Positions 8,518 to 16,254 of a stretch of 50,002 nt of DNA are shown piece after piece. Each line of letters begins with the position of its first letter. Positions within the stretch are counted from its first letter, which is position 1. Below the pieces are notes generated by a model that worked only from the letters and a program-made list of their open reading frames with translations, did not search any database and was not told the DNA's origin. Origin of the DNA: Phycisphaerales bacterium (GTDB lineage: Bacteria; Planctomycetota; Phycisphaerae; Sedimentisphaerales; Anaerobacaceae); assembly GCA_030602885.1 (NCBI GenBank), contig JAUVYV010000025.1:1-50002 (forward strand), in the 5' to 3' direction. The position numbers were made by a program, and so were the translations under genes.

Positions 8518-9517
8518 TTTCAAGGATGAGAAACCGCAATCCATCCGTGTACAGCCGCGAATGTGGGTAAAGGGCCTGCTTCGTCTTGGTCTTGATGTGC
8601 AGCGCTTCAGCTACCGAAACATAATGATGCAGTGCAGCCCGTTGCCAGGTAAGAAAATTGCCCTGCATTTTGCAAAAAAAAGAGTTGATAAAGTCCTTGT
8701 TGAACAAATCAAGCGATATCACCCGGATGTAGTGTTACTTCTCAGCATGAAGTACCTCGATGCCGAAAACGTTCGCTTGGCTCACGAGGCCGCACCAAAT
8801 GCACTCTTTGCCAGCAGAGATGGCGACCCATTTCCTGAGAAGAATCTGAACCGTATAGCGGTAGCTAAAGAAACTGATATTGTAATGACTACGAGCAGCG
8901 GACGATTCCTTCGGGTTTATAGAGATGCCGGCGTGCCACAGTGTGCCTTTATACCAAATATGTGTGACCCCGACATACAGCACAGGTACAATGTAGAACA
9001 AAAATGGAATGCCGATGCAATATTTACGGGTAAGGCCGAACATAGAGAGCATGAACATAACAATGAGCGGTACAATCTCATCCGGCGGCTTAACCAAATG
9101 CCCAACGCAAGGATTTATGGTGCCTTTGGCATTCCAAAGGTTGAAGGTATAGACTACTTTTACGCCATTTGCGGTGCCAAAATGGGCTTGAGCATCAATA
9201 TTGTCAATGATGTAAGATTATATCATTCGGACAGACTAATCAATTACGTATCTTGTGGAACATTTACATTGGCTAAGAGAGTGCCGGACTCGGACTTGCT
9301 TTTTGAGGATGGTGTGCACCTGAAATATTTTGACACGGTCGATGAGTTCTTCGAGCTTGCCGACTGGTATCTAAAGCACGAGGCCGAGCGAGAACAAATT
9401 GCTCGAGCAGGTATGCAAAGAGCTCACGTGGAGTTCAATTGCGAAAGAATTGCGAAGTATGTGCTCGATTTATTCGAGACAGGTACTTATAATGCCCGCT
9501 GGGCCGAAATTTTATAG
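8483..9517 (+). CDS. CgeB-like glycosyltransferase
   Basis: A 344-residue protein. The N-terminus RIFVIADFKDEKPQSIRVQPRMWVKGLLRLGLDV opens a Rossmann domain; YHPDVVLLLSMKYLDAENV and IVMTTSSGRFLRVYRDAGV follow. The donor half shows AIFTGKAEHREH, MGLSINIVNDVRLYHSDRLINYVSCGTFTLAKRV and the closing FFELADWYLKHEAEREQIARAG helix found in CgeB/spore-maturation-type glycosyltransferases. ATG 8483 lies inside the 3-prime end of the WecE-like fragment (35 bp overlap). This suggests that the two came in together with their original junction. It meets the next gene tail to tail with a 6 bp overlap and no terminator between. Confidence 0.78.
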   Translation: MQKPKRIFVIADFKDEKPQSIRVQPRMWVKGLLRLGLDVQRFSYRNIMMQCSPLPGKKIALHFAKKRVDKVLVEQIKRYHPDVVLLLSMKYLDAENVRLAHEAAPNALFASRDGDPFPEKNLNRIAVAKETDIVMTTSSGRFLRVYRDAGVPQCAFIPNMCDPDIQHRYNVEQKWNADAIFTGKAEHREHEHNNERYNLIRRLNQMPNARIYGAFGIPKVEGIDYFYAICGAKMGLSINIVNDVRLYHSDRLINYVSCGTFTLAKRVPDSDLLFEDGVHLKYFDTVDEFFELADWYLKHEAEREQIARAGMQRAHVEFNCERIAKYVLDLFETGTYNARWAEIL

Positions 9518-10291
9518 CGGCTTTTGATGTAACCGTTCAGCCAGCAATCTTACCAAGGATTTCTTCGGCTCTTTTGTTAGTTGTCTAAACAGACGGTACA
9601 CATCTACATCTTGTTCCATAGCGTCAATTAGCTTTTTGTATATATCTTCCTTATGCCGTTCACCCTTGAAGTGGAAGATTTTACCATTCTTTAAGTGGTA
9701 ATCATTGTATTCTTCTACTTTGAATACTTTGACTTTCAATCCGTGCCAATCGTATGTTTCGTTGTAATGCTTCCAGTCTATAGTTTCGCTTAAAATGTCT
9801 GTCAATGCCTTCTGGTCGGTCGTGTTCGGCTTTTTGCATTCACCCATCCATCTGCCAACCAACTCGTCGCAACTGCTGTTGAAAAATACCACCCCGCTGT
9901 TCAAAACGCCGTTGTAATGATTTGACATATCTATTTTCCTTTTTGGTTTTAGCGTCACTCCAACGTCAAAACCGTTCTCATCGACTCTGTCCATAAACAG
10001 ACAGTCCGCATCGACTAATATCATCGACTCTGAAAAATTCTCAAAATAATGCTTCACACAGAATGGCTTGTGTGTGGCGCGTATGAAGGGCACTCGCTTG
10101 AAGGATGTGTAGTTGTGAAAATCGACCTGAACGCTGATGGGGATTACTTGTGAATCCAGCGACGACTTCTGCTCGTCCGTCAGGCCGATGTCATAAATTA
10201 TTATTCGCTTGTTATAGAATTTCCTCACGCTCTGAGCCAACGGCACAAGGCAGTGAAAAAATTTGCTATCACCCGTTGTTACTATATTCAT
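9512..10291 (-). CDS. GT-A type glycosyltransferase (GT8-like)
   Basis: A 259-residue protein. MNIVTTGDSKFFHCLVPLAQSV opens like GT8/GT77 nucleotide-sugar transferases, and the metal-binding DxD lies at about 94-96 (ILVDADCLFM). GVLNSGVVFFNSS and TTDQKALTDIL are the usual acceptor-side motifs. KIFHFKGERHK near the end resembles the C-terminal His metal ligand region of such enzymes. The frame continues upstream to a GTG at 10333, but the family start is ATG 10291. It directly follows lpxI and probably belongs to the lipid A / core polysaccharide operon. Sugar specificity is unknown. Confidence 0.7.
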   Translation of the reverse strand: MNIVTTGDSKFFHCLVPLAQSVRKFYNKRIIIYDIGLTDEQKSSLDSQVIPISVQVDFHNYTSFKRVPFIRATHKPFCVKHYFENFSESMILVDADCLFMDRVDENGFDVGVTLKPKRKIDMSNHYNGVLNSGVVFFNSSCDELVGRWMGECKKPNTTDQKALTDILSETIDWKHYNETYDWHGLKVKVFKVEEYNDYHLKNGKIFHFKGERHKEDIYKKLIDAMEQDVDVYRLFRQLTKEPKKSLVRLLAERLHQKPL

Positions 10292-10335
10292 ATTCCGCGT
10301 GCTCCCGACCCTCAAAATCAGTTTAATTAGCACCT

Positions 10336-11172
10336 TCAGTGCCCAATGACGCTTACTCCTAACTTATCGGCGAGCGCAATTGTTTCGGGCTTGTCGATGA
10401 TTATTGTCTTGCCTGCTTCGACAACGAGGCATTTGGCACCGTTTTCAGCCAGGCTCTTTATGGTGTCCGGGCCGACGCACGGCACGTCGAAGCGCATGTC
10501 CTGATTGGTCTTGGCCGCTTTAAGCAGCGTCCAGCCGCGTGCTTTACAGAGTTGCCCTGCCCGTTCAATCATCTCGGCCGTGCCTTCTATGGCTTCGACG
10601 GCTATGACTTCCCGTTCCCTGACGGCGATTGCTTGGCCTATGCCCATCTCCGCGAGCTTTTTGACTATCGCCCAGCCGAATTCTATATCGCTTTCCAATG
10701 ACGGGCCAGGCCTGTGTTTGGTCATCAAGCCGACCGTCGCCAAATGTTCCGTGCAGTATTTTGTCGAATCTTCCAGAACTATCCCTCCAGCGGCTAGCTC
10801 TTCGGCCAGAGCACACAAGACGTTTTCGTTGTGTTTATCCTTTCTCCGCAGACGCCAGTACCAGATCCGAAATGCCCGCCAGTCAGGCATGTAACGCATA
10901 ATCCGCCACGGGGTGTGCACACGCCTCTTGGCGACCCGCCCGGCCATAACCGTCCTGCTCACGCCGTGTCTTCTGAGCTTGCGTATCCAGCTTCCAGGTC
11001 GCGCTATCGCGACCGAATAGTACACGTCAACCTCATCAGCCAAGCTCGGCTCGGCGGTGTCGACAAGCCCTACACAGACTAACTTCATACCCGCCTGCTT
11101 CGCCCCCGCAGCGACGAGAAAGGGCAGCCTTCCCTCTCCTGCGATCAAACCGACAATCCCTGTACTGCTCAT
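10336..11172 (-). CDS. lpxI: UDP-2,3-diacylglucosamine pyrophosphatase LpxI
   Basis: A 278-residue protein of the LpxI (DUF1009) family. LpxI hydrolyses UDP-2,3-diacylglucosamine to lipid X and UMP in lipid A synthesis, in place of LpxH. The N-terminus GIVGLIAGEGRLPFLVAAGAKQAG is the family signature, and the catalytic half has EDSTKYCTEHLA, VKKLAEMGIGQAIAVREREVIAVEAIEGTAEMI and DMRFDVPCVGPDTIKSLAENGAKCLVVEAGKTII. The frame is open to 11292, but the extra 40 residues are not family-like, so ATG 11172 is used. lpxD lies 64 bp upstream on the same strand. Confidence 0.93.
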   Translation of the reverse strand: MSSTGIVGLIAGEGRLPFLVAAGAKQAGMKLVCVGLVDTAEPSLADEVDVYYSVAIARPGSWIRKLRRHGVSRTVMAGRVAKRRVHTPWRIMRYMPDWRAFRIWYWRLRRKDKHNENVLCALAEELAAGGIVLEDSTKYCTEHLATVGLMTKHRPGPSLESDIEFGWAIVKKLAEMGIGQAIAVREREVIAVEAIEGTAEMIERAGQLCKARGWTLLKAAKTNQDMRFDVPCVGPDTIKSLAENGAKCLVVEAGKTIIIDKPETIALADKLGVSVIGH

Positions 11173-11236
11173 AGTCTGTGACGGTTTCCTAAAAAAGCAG
11201 CTCCTGCAGACGCCCGCACGTTTTTCTACGCGTGGT

Positions 11237-12298
11237 TTACTGGTTGCTCGGCTCTTCGAGACCGGAGCCGGGGGCGGTGCTGAGCCGGTCAATCCGGGTC
11301 TGAAGGCTTCTTATGCTTTGGCGCATCTCAGGCAGGTGCTGAATCATGCCGTACGCCCGCTTCGCCTGATGGGCATCTATGGCAGGCGCCCCAAACACCA
11401 CTTTGCCGTCGGGTATATTATTGAGGACTCCCGCCTTGGCCCCGATTGTAACGTTGTTTCCTATACCGATGTGCCCGACGATTCCGACCTGTCCTCCGAC
11501 GATGCAATGATGACCCAGCGTCGTCGAGCCCGCAATCCCCACTTGCGCCACCAGAAGACAATGAGGCCCTATCCGTGTACCGTGTCCTATCGCCACAAGG
11601 TCGCCGAGCTTGCTGCCCTGTCCTATAATCGTATCGCTCAACGTCCCTCGCTCGATTCCGCAGCACGCCCCGATTTCAACATCGTCCTCAATTATCACAA
11701 TACCAATCTGCGGTATCTTGTGATGAACCCCGTTATGGCTCGCGTAGCCAAACCCGTCCTCGCCGACAGTCGAGCTCGAGTTTATTATCACGCGATTGCC
11801 TATCCTGCAGCCGTCATAAATCGTAACGTTTGGGTAAATTATACAGTCGTTTCCTACAAGCGAGTTCTCACCCACAAACACGCCCGGATAGATTATGCAC
11901 CCGTCTCCGACTCGTGCGCCGTCGGATATGGTCACATGATCGTGAACGTTGCAGTCTGCTCCGACCTTTGCATTGTCCGAGATTGACGCCCGGTGGCTGA
12001 TACCCACCTTCTTGTGTTTGCGGTGCCCGTGGAGCAGAACCATAATCTGCATAAAAGCATAGTACGGATCCTCGGCCACCAATTGCGGAACCGAAGTGCT
12101 GAACGTGTCCTTGCCGACGATAACTGCGCTTGCTTTGGTTATTCGCAACTGCTTCTCGTATTTCTCATTGGTCAGGAAGCTGATATCGCCTTTACCGGCA
12201 CGGCCCAAAGTTGCGGCCGACCGGATCTCCACGCTCGCATCACCGCGAACCCGTCCGCCAACGTACTCAGCCAATTCTCCCAGTGTTTTACTTGGCAT
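11237..12298 (-). CDS. lpxD: UDP-3-O-acylglucosamine N-acyltransferase LpxD
   Basis: A 353-residue LpxD. The N-terminal uridine-binding domain (1-100) begins KTLGELAEYVGGRVRGD and includes KGDISFLTNEKYEKQL. Then come about ten hexapeptide repeats of the left-handed beta helix. SSTVGEDGFGYASHNGVHHKIPQIG and IEDDVEIGACCGIERGTLSDTIIGQGSKLGDLVAIGHG are LpxD signatures, and H239 falls at the catalytic-base position known from the E. coli enzyme. It adds the second acyl chain in lipid A synthesis, in the cytoplasm. AGAAGG precedes ATG 12298. Its presence beside lpxI shows an LPS-bearing outer membrane. Confidence 0.95.
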   Translation of the reverse strand: MPSKTLGELAEYVGGRVRGDASVEIRSAATLGRAGKGDISFLTNEKYEKQLRITKASAVIVGKDTFSTSVPQLVAEDPYYAFMQIMVLLHGHRKHKKVGISHRASISDNAKVGADCNVHDHVTISDGARVGDGCIIYPGVFVGENSLVGNDCIIYPNVTIYDGCRIGNRVIINSSSTVGEDGFGYASHNGVHHKIPQIGIVIIEDDVEIGACCGIERGTLSDTIIGQGSKLGDLVAIGHGTRIGPHCLLVAQVGIAGSTTLGHHCIVGGQVGIVGHIGIGNNVTIGAKAGVLNNIPDGKVVFGAPAIDAHQAKRAYGMIQHLPEMRQSIRSLQTRIDRLSTAPGSGLEEPSNQ

Positions 12299-12452
12299 TT
12301 AATAACCTTCTGCTGAAATACAATATTTACACTATCGTTTTGCCCGACCAACCCCGGCCAGGCAATGCAAGTCACGCTATTATACCAAAGACTCTAATCC
12401 GGTCAACCCGCCGAGTTCTCACAACGCAAAATCCCTCCAATTCCCGGCTCAA

Positions 12453-13511
12453 CTACCTTAGCAGGGCTTCAAGCACCTCTTCCTGTACCCGCTCAACACC
12501 ACGCTTGCTGAAATCATCCTGTGCGTACCTGACAATTACAACGGATGGACCCACAGGGCCGTACACAGAAGGGTCCGTCGGACCAAAAACCGCCACCGTC
12601 TTCAGCCCCAACGCGCCTGCTAAGTGACTAATCCCGCTGTCGTTACCGACAAAACCATCTGCGCTGCTCAACAGGCCCACTACCTCCGCCAGAGACAGAT
12701 TCGTCAGGCATGGCCCGGCATCGCTGATTTGACTCATTGCATCACTGCCGAGCCTCTCTTGCTCGGCAGGGCCCAACAGAAACACCACTCCAATACCCGC
12801 TGACCTCAGCCAGTCCGCCACGCAGAGAAAATTATCGAGATGCCAGCACTTCTTCACACCGCCGCTGCCCGGCTGGATGATTACCACACATTGCCCCTGC
12901 TCCAGTCCCGCCTCGGCCAGCAGTCTCCTGCCCGTCAGCATATCGGCAGATGTTGGCTTGATTAGCTGCCTGTCTGAGCAAATCTGACACACCTGTGGCT
13001 CAAAACATTGGCCACTCTGATTGGTAAACTGCTCTGTGTAAAACCGCGTCAGGTGCTCGCAGTAATCTGCCGGCGGCTTCATCGACAGTGTCATCACCTC
13101 CGCACTACGGCAGCAATTGACCGTGAAAATCAGGTTCTGCTCGAAATTACCCCCCGGCTCGCCTAAAAATGTCGCTATCCACGCGTAATTCACAAAACTG
13201 CTTATCAATGGCGCCCCGTCAGGCAGGTCAAAGCAATCCTTATCGACAAACAGCTTGTGCAGCCCCATTGAATCTATCGAGGCCACCCCGTCCACGCATG
13301 TTCTGCCCGGAAAGATGCCTATGTACTCGGTATGACCGATCATATCGACCCCGCCCAAACCCGCCGATTCCTTCATATGCTCAGCCAGCGGCAGCGTCAG
13401 TATGCTGTCCCCGATAGCGCCCGGCTGCAGAATCAATCCCCTTTGCTCCTTCTGAGCCATAAGAGCAGCCCGCCTCCTCACACGCTCAACGATGTTATCT
13501 TTTGAGTACAT
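12453..13511 (-). CDS. GT9 family (heptosyltransferase-like) glycosyltransferase
   Basis: A 352-residue GT9 protein. LILQPGAIGDSILTLPLAEHMK is the N-terminal GT9 signature, VVIIQPGSGGVKKCWHLDNFLCVADWL the donor-domain start, and DGFVGNDSGISHLAGALGLKTVAVFGPTDPSVYGPVG the conserved nucleotide-sugar site. GT9 enzymes add heptose or other sugars to the LPS inner core. Four closely spaced cysteines (about 167-185) are not typical. ATG 13511 is used; a GTG at 13535 is an alternative and neither has a good ribosome binding site. It lies upstream of lpxD in the same direction, so a lipid A / core operon is likely. Confidence 0.85.
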   Translation of the reverse strand: MYSKDNIVERVRRRAALMAQKEQRGLILQPGAIGDSILTLPLAEHMKESAGLGGVDMIGHTEYIGIFPGRTCVDGVASIDSMGLHKLFVDKDCFDLPDGAPLISSFVNYAWIATFLGEPGGNFEQNLIFTVNCCRSAEVMTLSMKPPADYCEHLTRFYTEQFTNQSGQCFEPQVCQICSDRQLIKPTSADMLTGRRLLAEAGLEQGQCVVIIQPGSGGVKKCWHLDNFLCVADWLRSAGIGVVFLLGPAEQERLGSDAMSQISDAGPCLTNLSLAEVVGLLSSADGFVGNDSGISHLAGALGLKTVAVFGPTDPSVYGPVGPSVVIVRYAQDDFSKRGVERVQEEVLEALLR

Positions 13512-13581
13512 AATGGTATCGGCATACTGATGCACGATAGTATATTCACTCCAAGGGCTTGCGGCGAGGGATTTTCTTGCG

Positions 13582-13625
13582 CAAAAACAACCGGGGTCTG
13601 TATCGATTGTCGATACAGGCCCCGG
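13582..13625 (-). terminator. Rho-independent terminator of the PEP-CTERM gene
   Basis: The two arms (13591-13606 and 13610-13625) form a 16-bp stem with a single G-U pair and a 3-base loop. Read on the minus strand the stem is followed by TTGTTTTTG at 13590-13582. It lies 38 bp past the stop of the PEP-CTERM gene and separates it from the GT9 gene. Confidence 0.9.
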
Positions 13626-13663
13626 ATTGATGCTTAACTCAACTCAACAGGTTGCTGACGGGC

Positions 13664-14485
13664 TTAGCTTCTTCTCTTGCGAAGCAGAGCCAATCCACCC
13701 AGGCCAAGCAGTGCAATTGTCGCCGGCTCAGGTACCTCGTACCAAACATCATCTACCTGAAGCTCGTAAACATTACCTGCATTGCCCCACATCTGCAGAG
13801 AAATTCCGCCAACATTTACCGCGAAAGCGCTAAGGCTAAGTGCATCGCTCCAGTCAACTACCTGGCTGTCACCGATTACGATCTCCACCCAGCCGGCGCT
13901 CGGATCGATAAGCTCCATTTCGCCAGCGGCAATTGCTGCGATATACGCATCGCTATTGTCCCCCCAACCCGTGTGAAACACATAGCCATCCGGTACCAGC
14001 ACGCCCGGAACGATGGCCGGGGGCATCCATACCCAGCCGTCAAGAAACACCTGTCCAGGAACCCAGGTCTGTGCCCAGTCCACGGTGCCACCCTGACCGT
14101 CACAGGTAACACCAACATACTGAATGAGGAACTGGTTCATTGGGCTCCAATCAGTGGTTCCGAGTGCCTTCACCGTCAGGTGAAGCTTGCCACCTGATAC
14201 CGCTTCAAAGTCCGTCGCAGTTATGACACCAGCATAATCAGCGTTCACCCATGTAGCATCCATTTGCATCGCCTGAGCACTGTTGTATCCGGCAACAATC
14301 GATATTGCCGAACTGTTGTTAGGGCTGTTGTCCCCTGGCCACGCAGCCTGGAAGGCCGGGTCCGGCGTGCCCCAGTAGCTCTCGAAATCATCAATCTCGA
14401 TAGCCCCAGGCGGAAGCGGCGGGAAAGCCGATGCTACCGAAGCAATACTCAGCAGGGCAACAAGACAAAGTAACTTTCTACACAT
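13664..14485 (-). CDS. PEP-CTERM sorting-domain protein
   Basis: A 273-residue exported protein. A signal peptide (about 1-20, LCLVALLSIASVASA) is followed by a beta-rich region with few charges and several tryptophans (IEIDDFESYWGTPDPAFQAAWPG; LQVDDVWYEV), probably a carbohydrate-binding-like jelly roll. It ends in a complete PEP-CTERM signal: VPEPATIALLGLGG, then a hydrophobic segment and RKRR. Such proteins are thought to be processed by exosortase and linked to exopolysaccharide. AAGGAGGAG lies just upstream of ATG 14485. A two-hairpin leader precedes it and a strong terminator follows, so it is a single-gene unit. Confidence 0.9.
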   Translation of the reverse strand: MCRKLLCLVALLSIASVASAFPPLPPGAIEIDDFESYWGTPDPAFQAAWPGDNSPNNSSAISIVAGYNSAQAMQMDATWVNADYAGVITATDFEAVSGGKLHLTVKALGTTDWSPMNQFLIQYVGVTCDGQGGTVDWAQTWVPGQVFLDGWVWMPPAIVPGVLVPDGYVFHTGWGDNSDAYIAAIAAGEMELIDPSAGWVEIVIGDSQVVDWSDALSLSAFAVNVGGISLQMWGNAGNVYELQVDDVWYEVPEPATIALLGLGGLALLRKRRS

Positions 14486-14533
14486 AATCTACTCCTCCTT
14501 CTTCTACAAATTCAAACTCTTCTCTTCTTTTTC

Positions 14534-14583
14534 TTGTTTTGGTTACGCACCAAAACAATTGCGTTGTCCTCGGCAAACGCAAT
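14534..14583 (-). promoter_or_regulatory. Two adjacent inverted repeats in the leader of the PEP-CTERM gene
   Basis: A perfect 10-bp inverted repeat (14534-14543 with 14549-14558, 5-base loop) directly abuts an 8-bp inverted repeat (ATTGCGTT 14558-14565 with AACGCAAT 14576-14583). They lie 49-98 bases upstream of the start codon, followed on the minus strand by a purine-rich stretch. There is no T-run, so they are not terminators. They could be an operator pair or 5-prime UTR structures; I recognise no known riboswitch. Confidence 0.5.
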
Positions 14584-14970
14584 ACACCCTAACTGTGCGT
14601 TGCGCCTGCGCTGAACAACAGACACGTACTACTTGACTTTCACCCTACCTTGTGCCTGCTTAACGCAACTGTTATTGCTGTCGGTTTTTACCCTCCTCAC
14701 GAGGGGCAAACCTTAACTTGTAATATCTACACAGTGTAATGGTAAAGCTACTCTTTACCTTATCCAATTTACCAGATTTTCCACACCACTGTCAAGAAAA
14801 ATGCTCCCGCCCGCCATAAAAATTCGGCCTGACACGCCTGAAAACCATAACTTCTTAATCCATAAGGAGTTGCATTTCGCCTGTTGCGAAATATTTTTTA
14901 ATATTCGCCTTAAATTATTGAATAAATTCTTGTAAGGATTACATCTTCGCCACGAATTCGTATTTTTCGA
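14584..14970. other. Long AT-rich intergenic region upstream of the PEP-CTERM gene
   Basis: No convincing ORF. It holds one small hairpin (GGTAAAG 14741-14747 with CTTTACC 14753-14759). The promoter of the PEP-CTERM gene should lie here, but I cannot assign -35/-10 or -24/-12 elements with confidence. Confidence 0.5.
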
Positions 14971-15018
14971 CAAAAACATAGCAAAACACGGCCCTGCTGC
15001 TCAGCTGCCCGTGTTTTG
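14971..15018 (-). terminator. Rho-independent terminator overlapping the mnmA 3-prime end
   Basis: CAAAACACGG (14982-14991) pairs perfectly with CCGTGTTTTG (15009-15018). On the minus strand the stem is followed by a T-rich run (complement of 14971-14979). The distal arm covers the last mnmA codons, so the terminator is built into the end of the gene. Confidence 0.85.
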
Positions 15019-16056
15019 TATCCAGCCGCCCCCGACTACTCTCTTGTCAGGTCCCTCCCGGATGTAGAAGACCGCCAACTGACCCGGCGTCACTGCACAA
15101 ACCGGCTCATCAAACTCAACTCTAACCCTGTTGCCATCGGGCAAAACCCTGGCTCCGGCCGCCTTGGAGTTATAGCGTATCTTCACCTCCGCCTCGAAAG
15201 CCGATACCGGCTCAGCCATCAGCCAGCTCACTCCCGTCGCTACAAGCCGACTGTGCATCGCCTCGGCCTTCGGCCCAAGTACAACTGTGTTGCTCTCGGC
15301 ATCAATCTTCACGACATAGTATGCCGTCCCCATCGCAATACCAAGCCCGCGCCGCTGACCAATCGTAAAACGGTGAATCCCGTTATGCTCGCCCAAAACG
15401 TTGCCGCTGCTGTCAACAACCCTGCCCTTCCTCACAATGTCCGGGCAGTGCTCCTCGACAAAGGCCGCGTAATCGTCATCCGGTACAAAACATATCTCCT
15501 GTGACTCGACTCGCTCGGCCGTGCTCAGCCCCATCTCAGCCGCCAACCGACGAGTCTGCTCCTTCGAATACGCGCCCATCGGAAACAGTACATGCTGCAA
15601 GACGTCTTTGTCAATCATAGCAAGCGCGTATGACTGGTCTTTGTGACTGTTGACGGCAGCATATAAACCCGCGTCACCATCTGCCCTCAAAACTCTGACA
15701 TAATGACCGGTCGCTAAAAAATCCGCGCCTTTGGATTTCGCGAAGTTCAACAGTCTGCCGAATTTCATCTGCCTGTTGCACAACACGCACGGGTTCGGTG
15801 TCCTGCCTCGCTTGTACTCGCTGCAGAAATAATCAACAATCTCCGCGAATTCCGCCCGAACGTCCAAAACATGCAGTTGAATCCCAAGCTCGGCGGCAAT
15901 CTCTTCGGCCTGTGCCCGTGACTTCTGCGCACGGTCATGCGTTATCATAAACACCCCTGCGCAGTCAAATCCCTCGCCCAGCAAGATGGCCGCAGCCGTT
16001 GAGCTGTCAACACCCCCGCTGAGTGCAACGAGAACTTTTTGCCGATTACCAGCCAT
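15001..16056 (-). CDS. mnmA: tRNA-specific 2-thiouridylase MnmA
   Basis: A 351-residue enzyme that thiolates U34 of Lys/Glu/Gln tRNAs in the cytoplasm. The ATP-pyrophosphatase P-loop is SGGVDSS (13-19). C93 in RTPNPCVLCN and C189 in ESQEICFVPDDDY are the two catalytic cysteines of the family. DFLATGHYVR, HKDQSYAL, FPMGAYSKEQTR and FTIGQRRGLGI are further family motifs, and the C-terminal beta-barrel is complete. GAGG lies before ATG 16056. It stands alone between a FG-GAP gene and its own terminator. Confidence 0.96.
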   Translation of the reverse strand: MAGNRQKVLVALSGGVDSSTAAAILLGEGFDCAGVFMITHDRAQKSRAQAEEIAAELGIQLHVLDVRAEFAEIVDYFCSEYKRGRTPNPCVLCNRQMKFGRLLNFAKSKGADFLATGHYVRVLRADGDAGLYAAVNSHKDQSYALAMIDKDVLQHVLFPMGAYSKEQTRRLAAEMGLSTAERVESQEICFVPDDDYAAFVEEHCPDIVRKGRVVDSSGNVLGEHNGIHRFTIGQRRGLGIAMGTAYYVVKIDAESNTVVLGPKAEAMHSRLVATGVSWLMAEPVSAFEAEVKIRYNSKAAGARVLPDGNRVRVEFDEPVCAVTPGQLAVFYIREGPDKRVVGGGWIQNTGS

Positions 16057-16145
16057 CCTGACCTCGAATCTTTACCACCCCCTCGAAAATCAGCTTACTC
16101 AAGTTGACTGGGAACGATATCTTCTTCTGCCACAATAAATTCAGT

Positions 16146-16183
16146 AAAATTGGCTATCCGCCGCAGGCGGATTCAACAATTTT
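16146..16183 (-). terminator. Terminator-like hairpin after the FG-GAP gene
   Basis: Outer stem AAAATTG (16146-16152) with CAATTTT (16177-16183) and inner stem ATCCGCC (16156-16162) with GGCGGAT (16166-16172), 3-base loop. It lies 72 bp past the FG-GAP stop in the 198-bp gap before mnmA. There is no clean T-run on the minus strand, so intrinsic termination is probable, not certain. Confidence 0.55.
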
Positions 16184-16254
16184 GCACTTTTATTTTTGAT
16201 TTTTACACTATCTTTTCTGACCATCAGTCAGGATGAGAAAATCAGACTAACTAC

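Noticed and set aside
11057-11986. 309-codon plus-strand ORF
   Set aside because: Antisense to lpxI and lpxD, both of which are certain.
14486-15000. Cyclic-di-GMP or other known riboswitch before the PEP-CTERM gene
   Set aside because: I looked for the conserved cores of common riboswitches and sigma-54 sites and found no convincing match; only the inverted repeats are reported.
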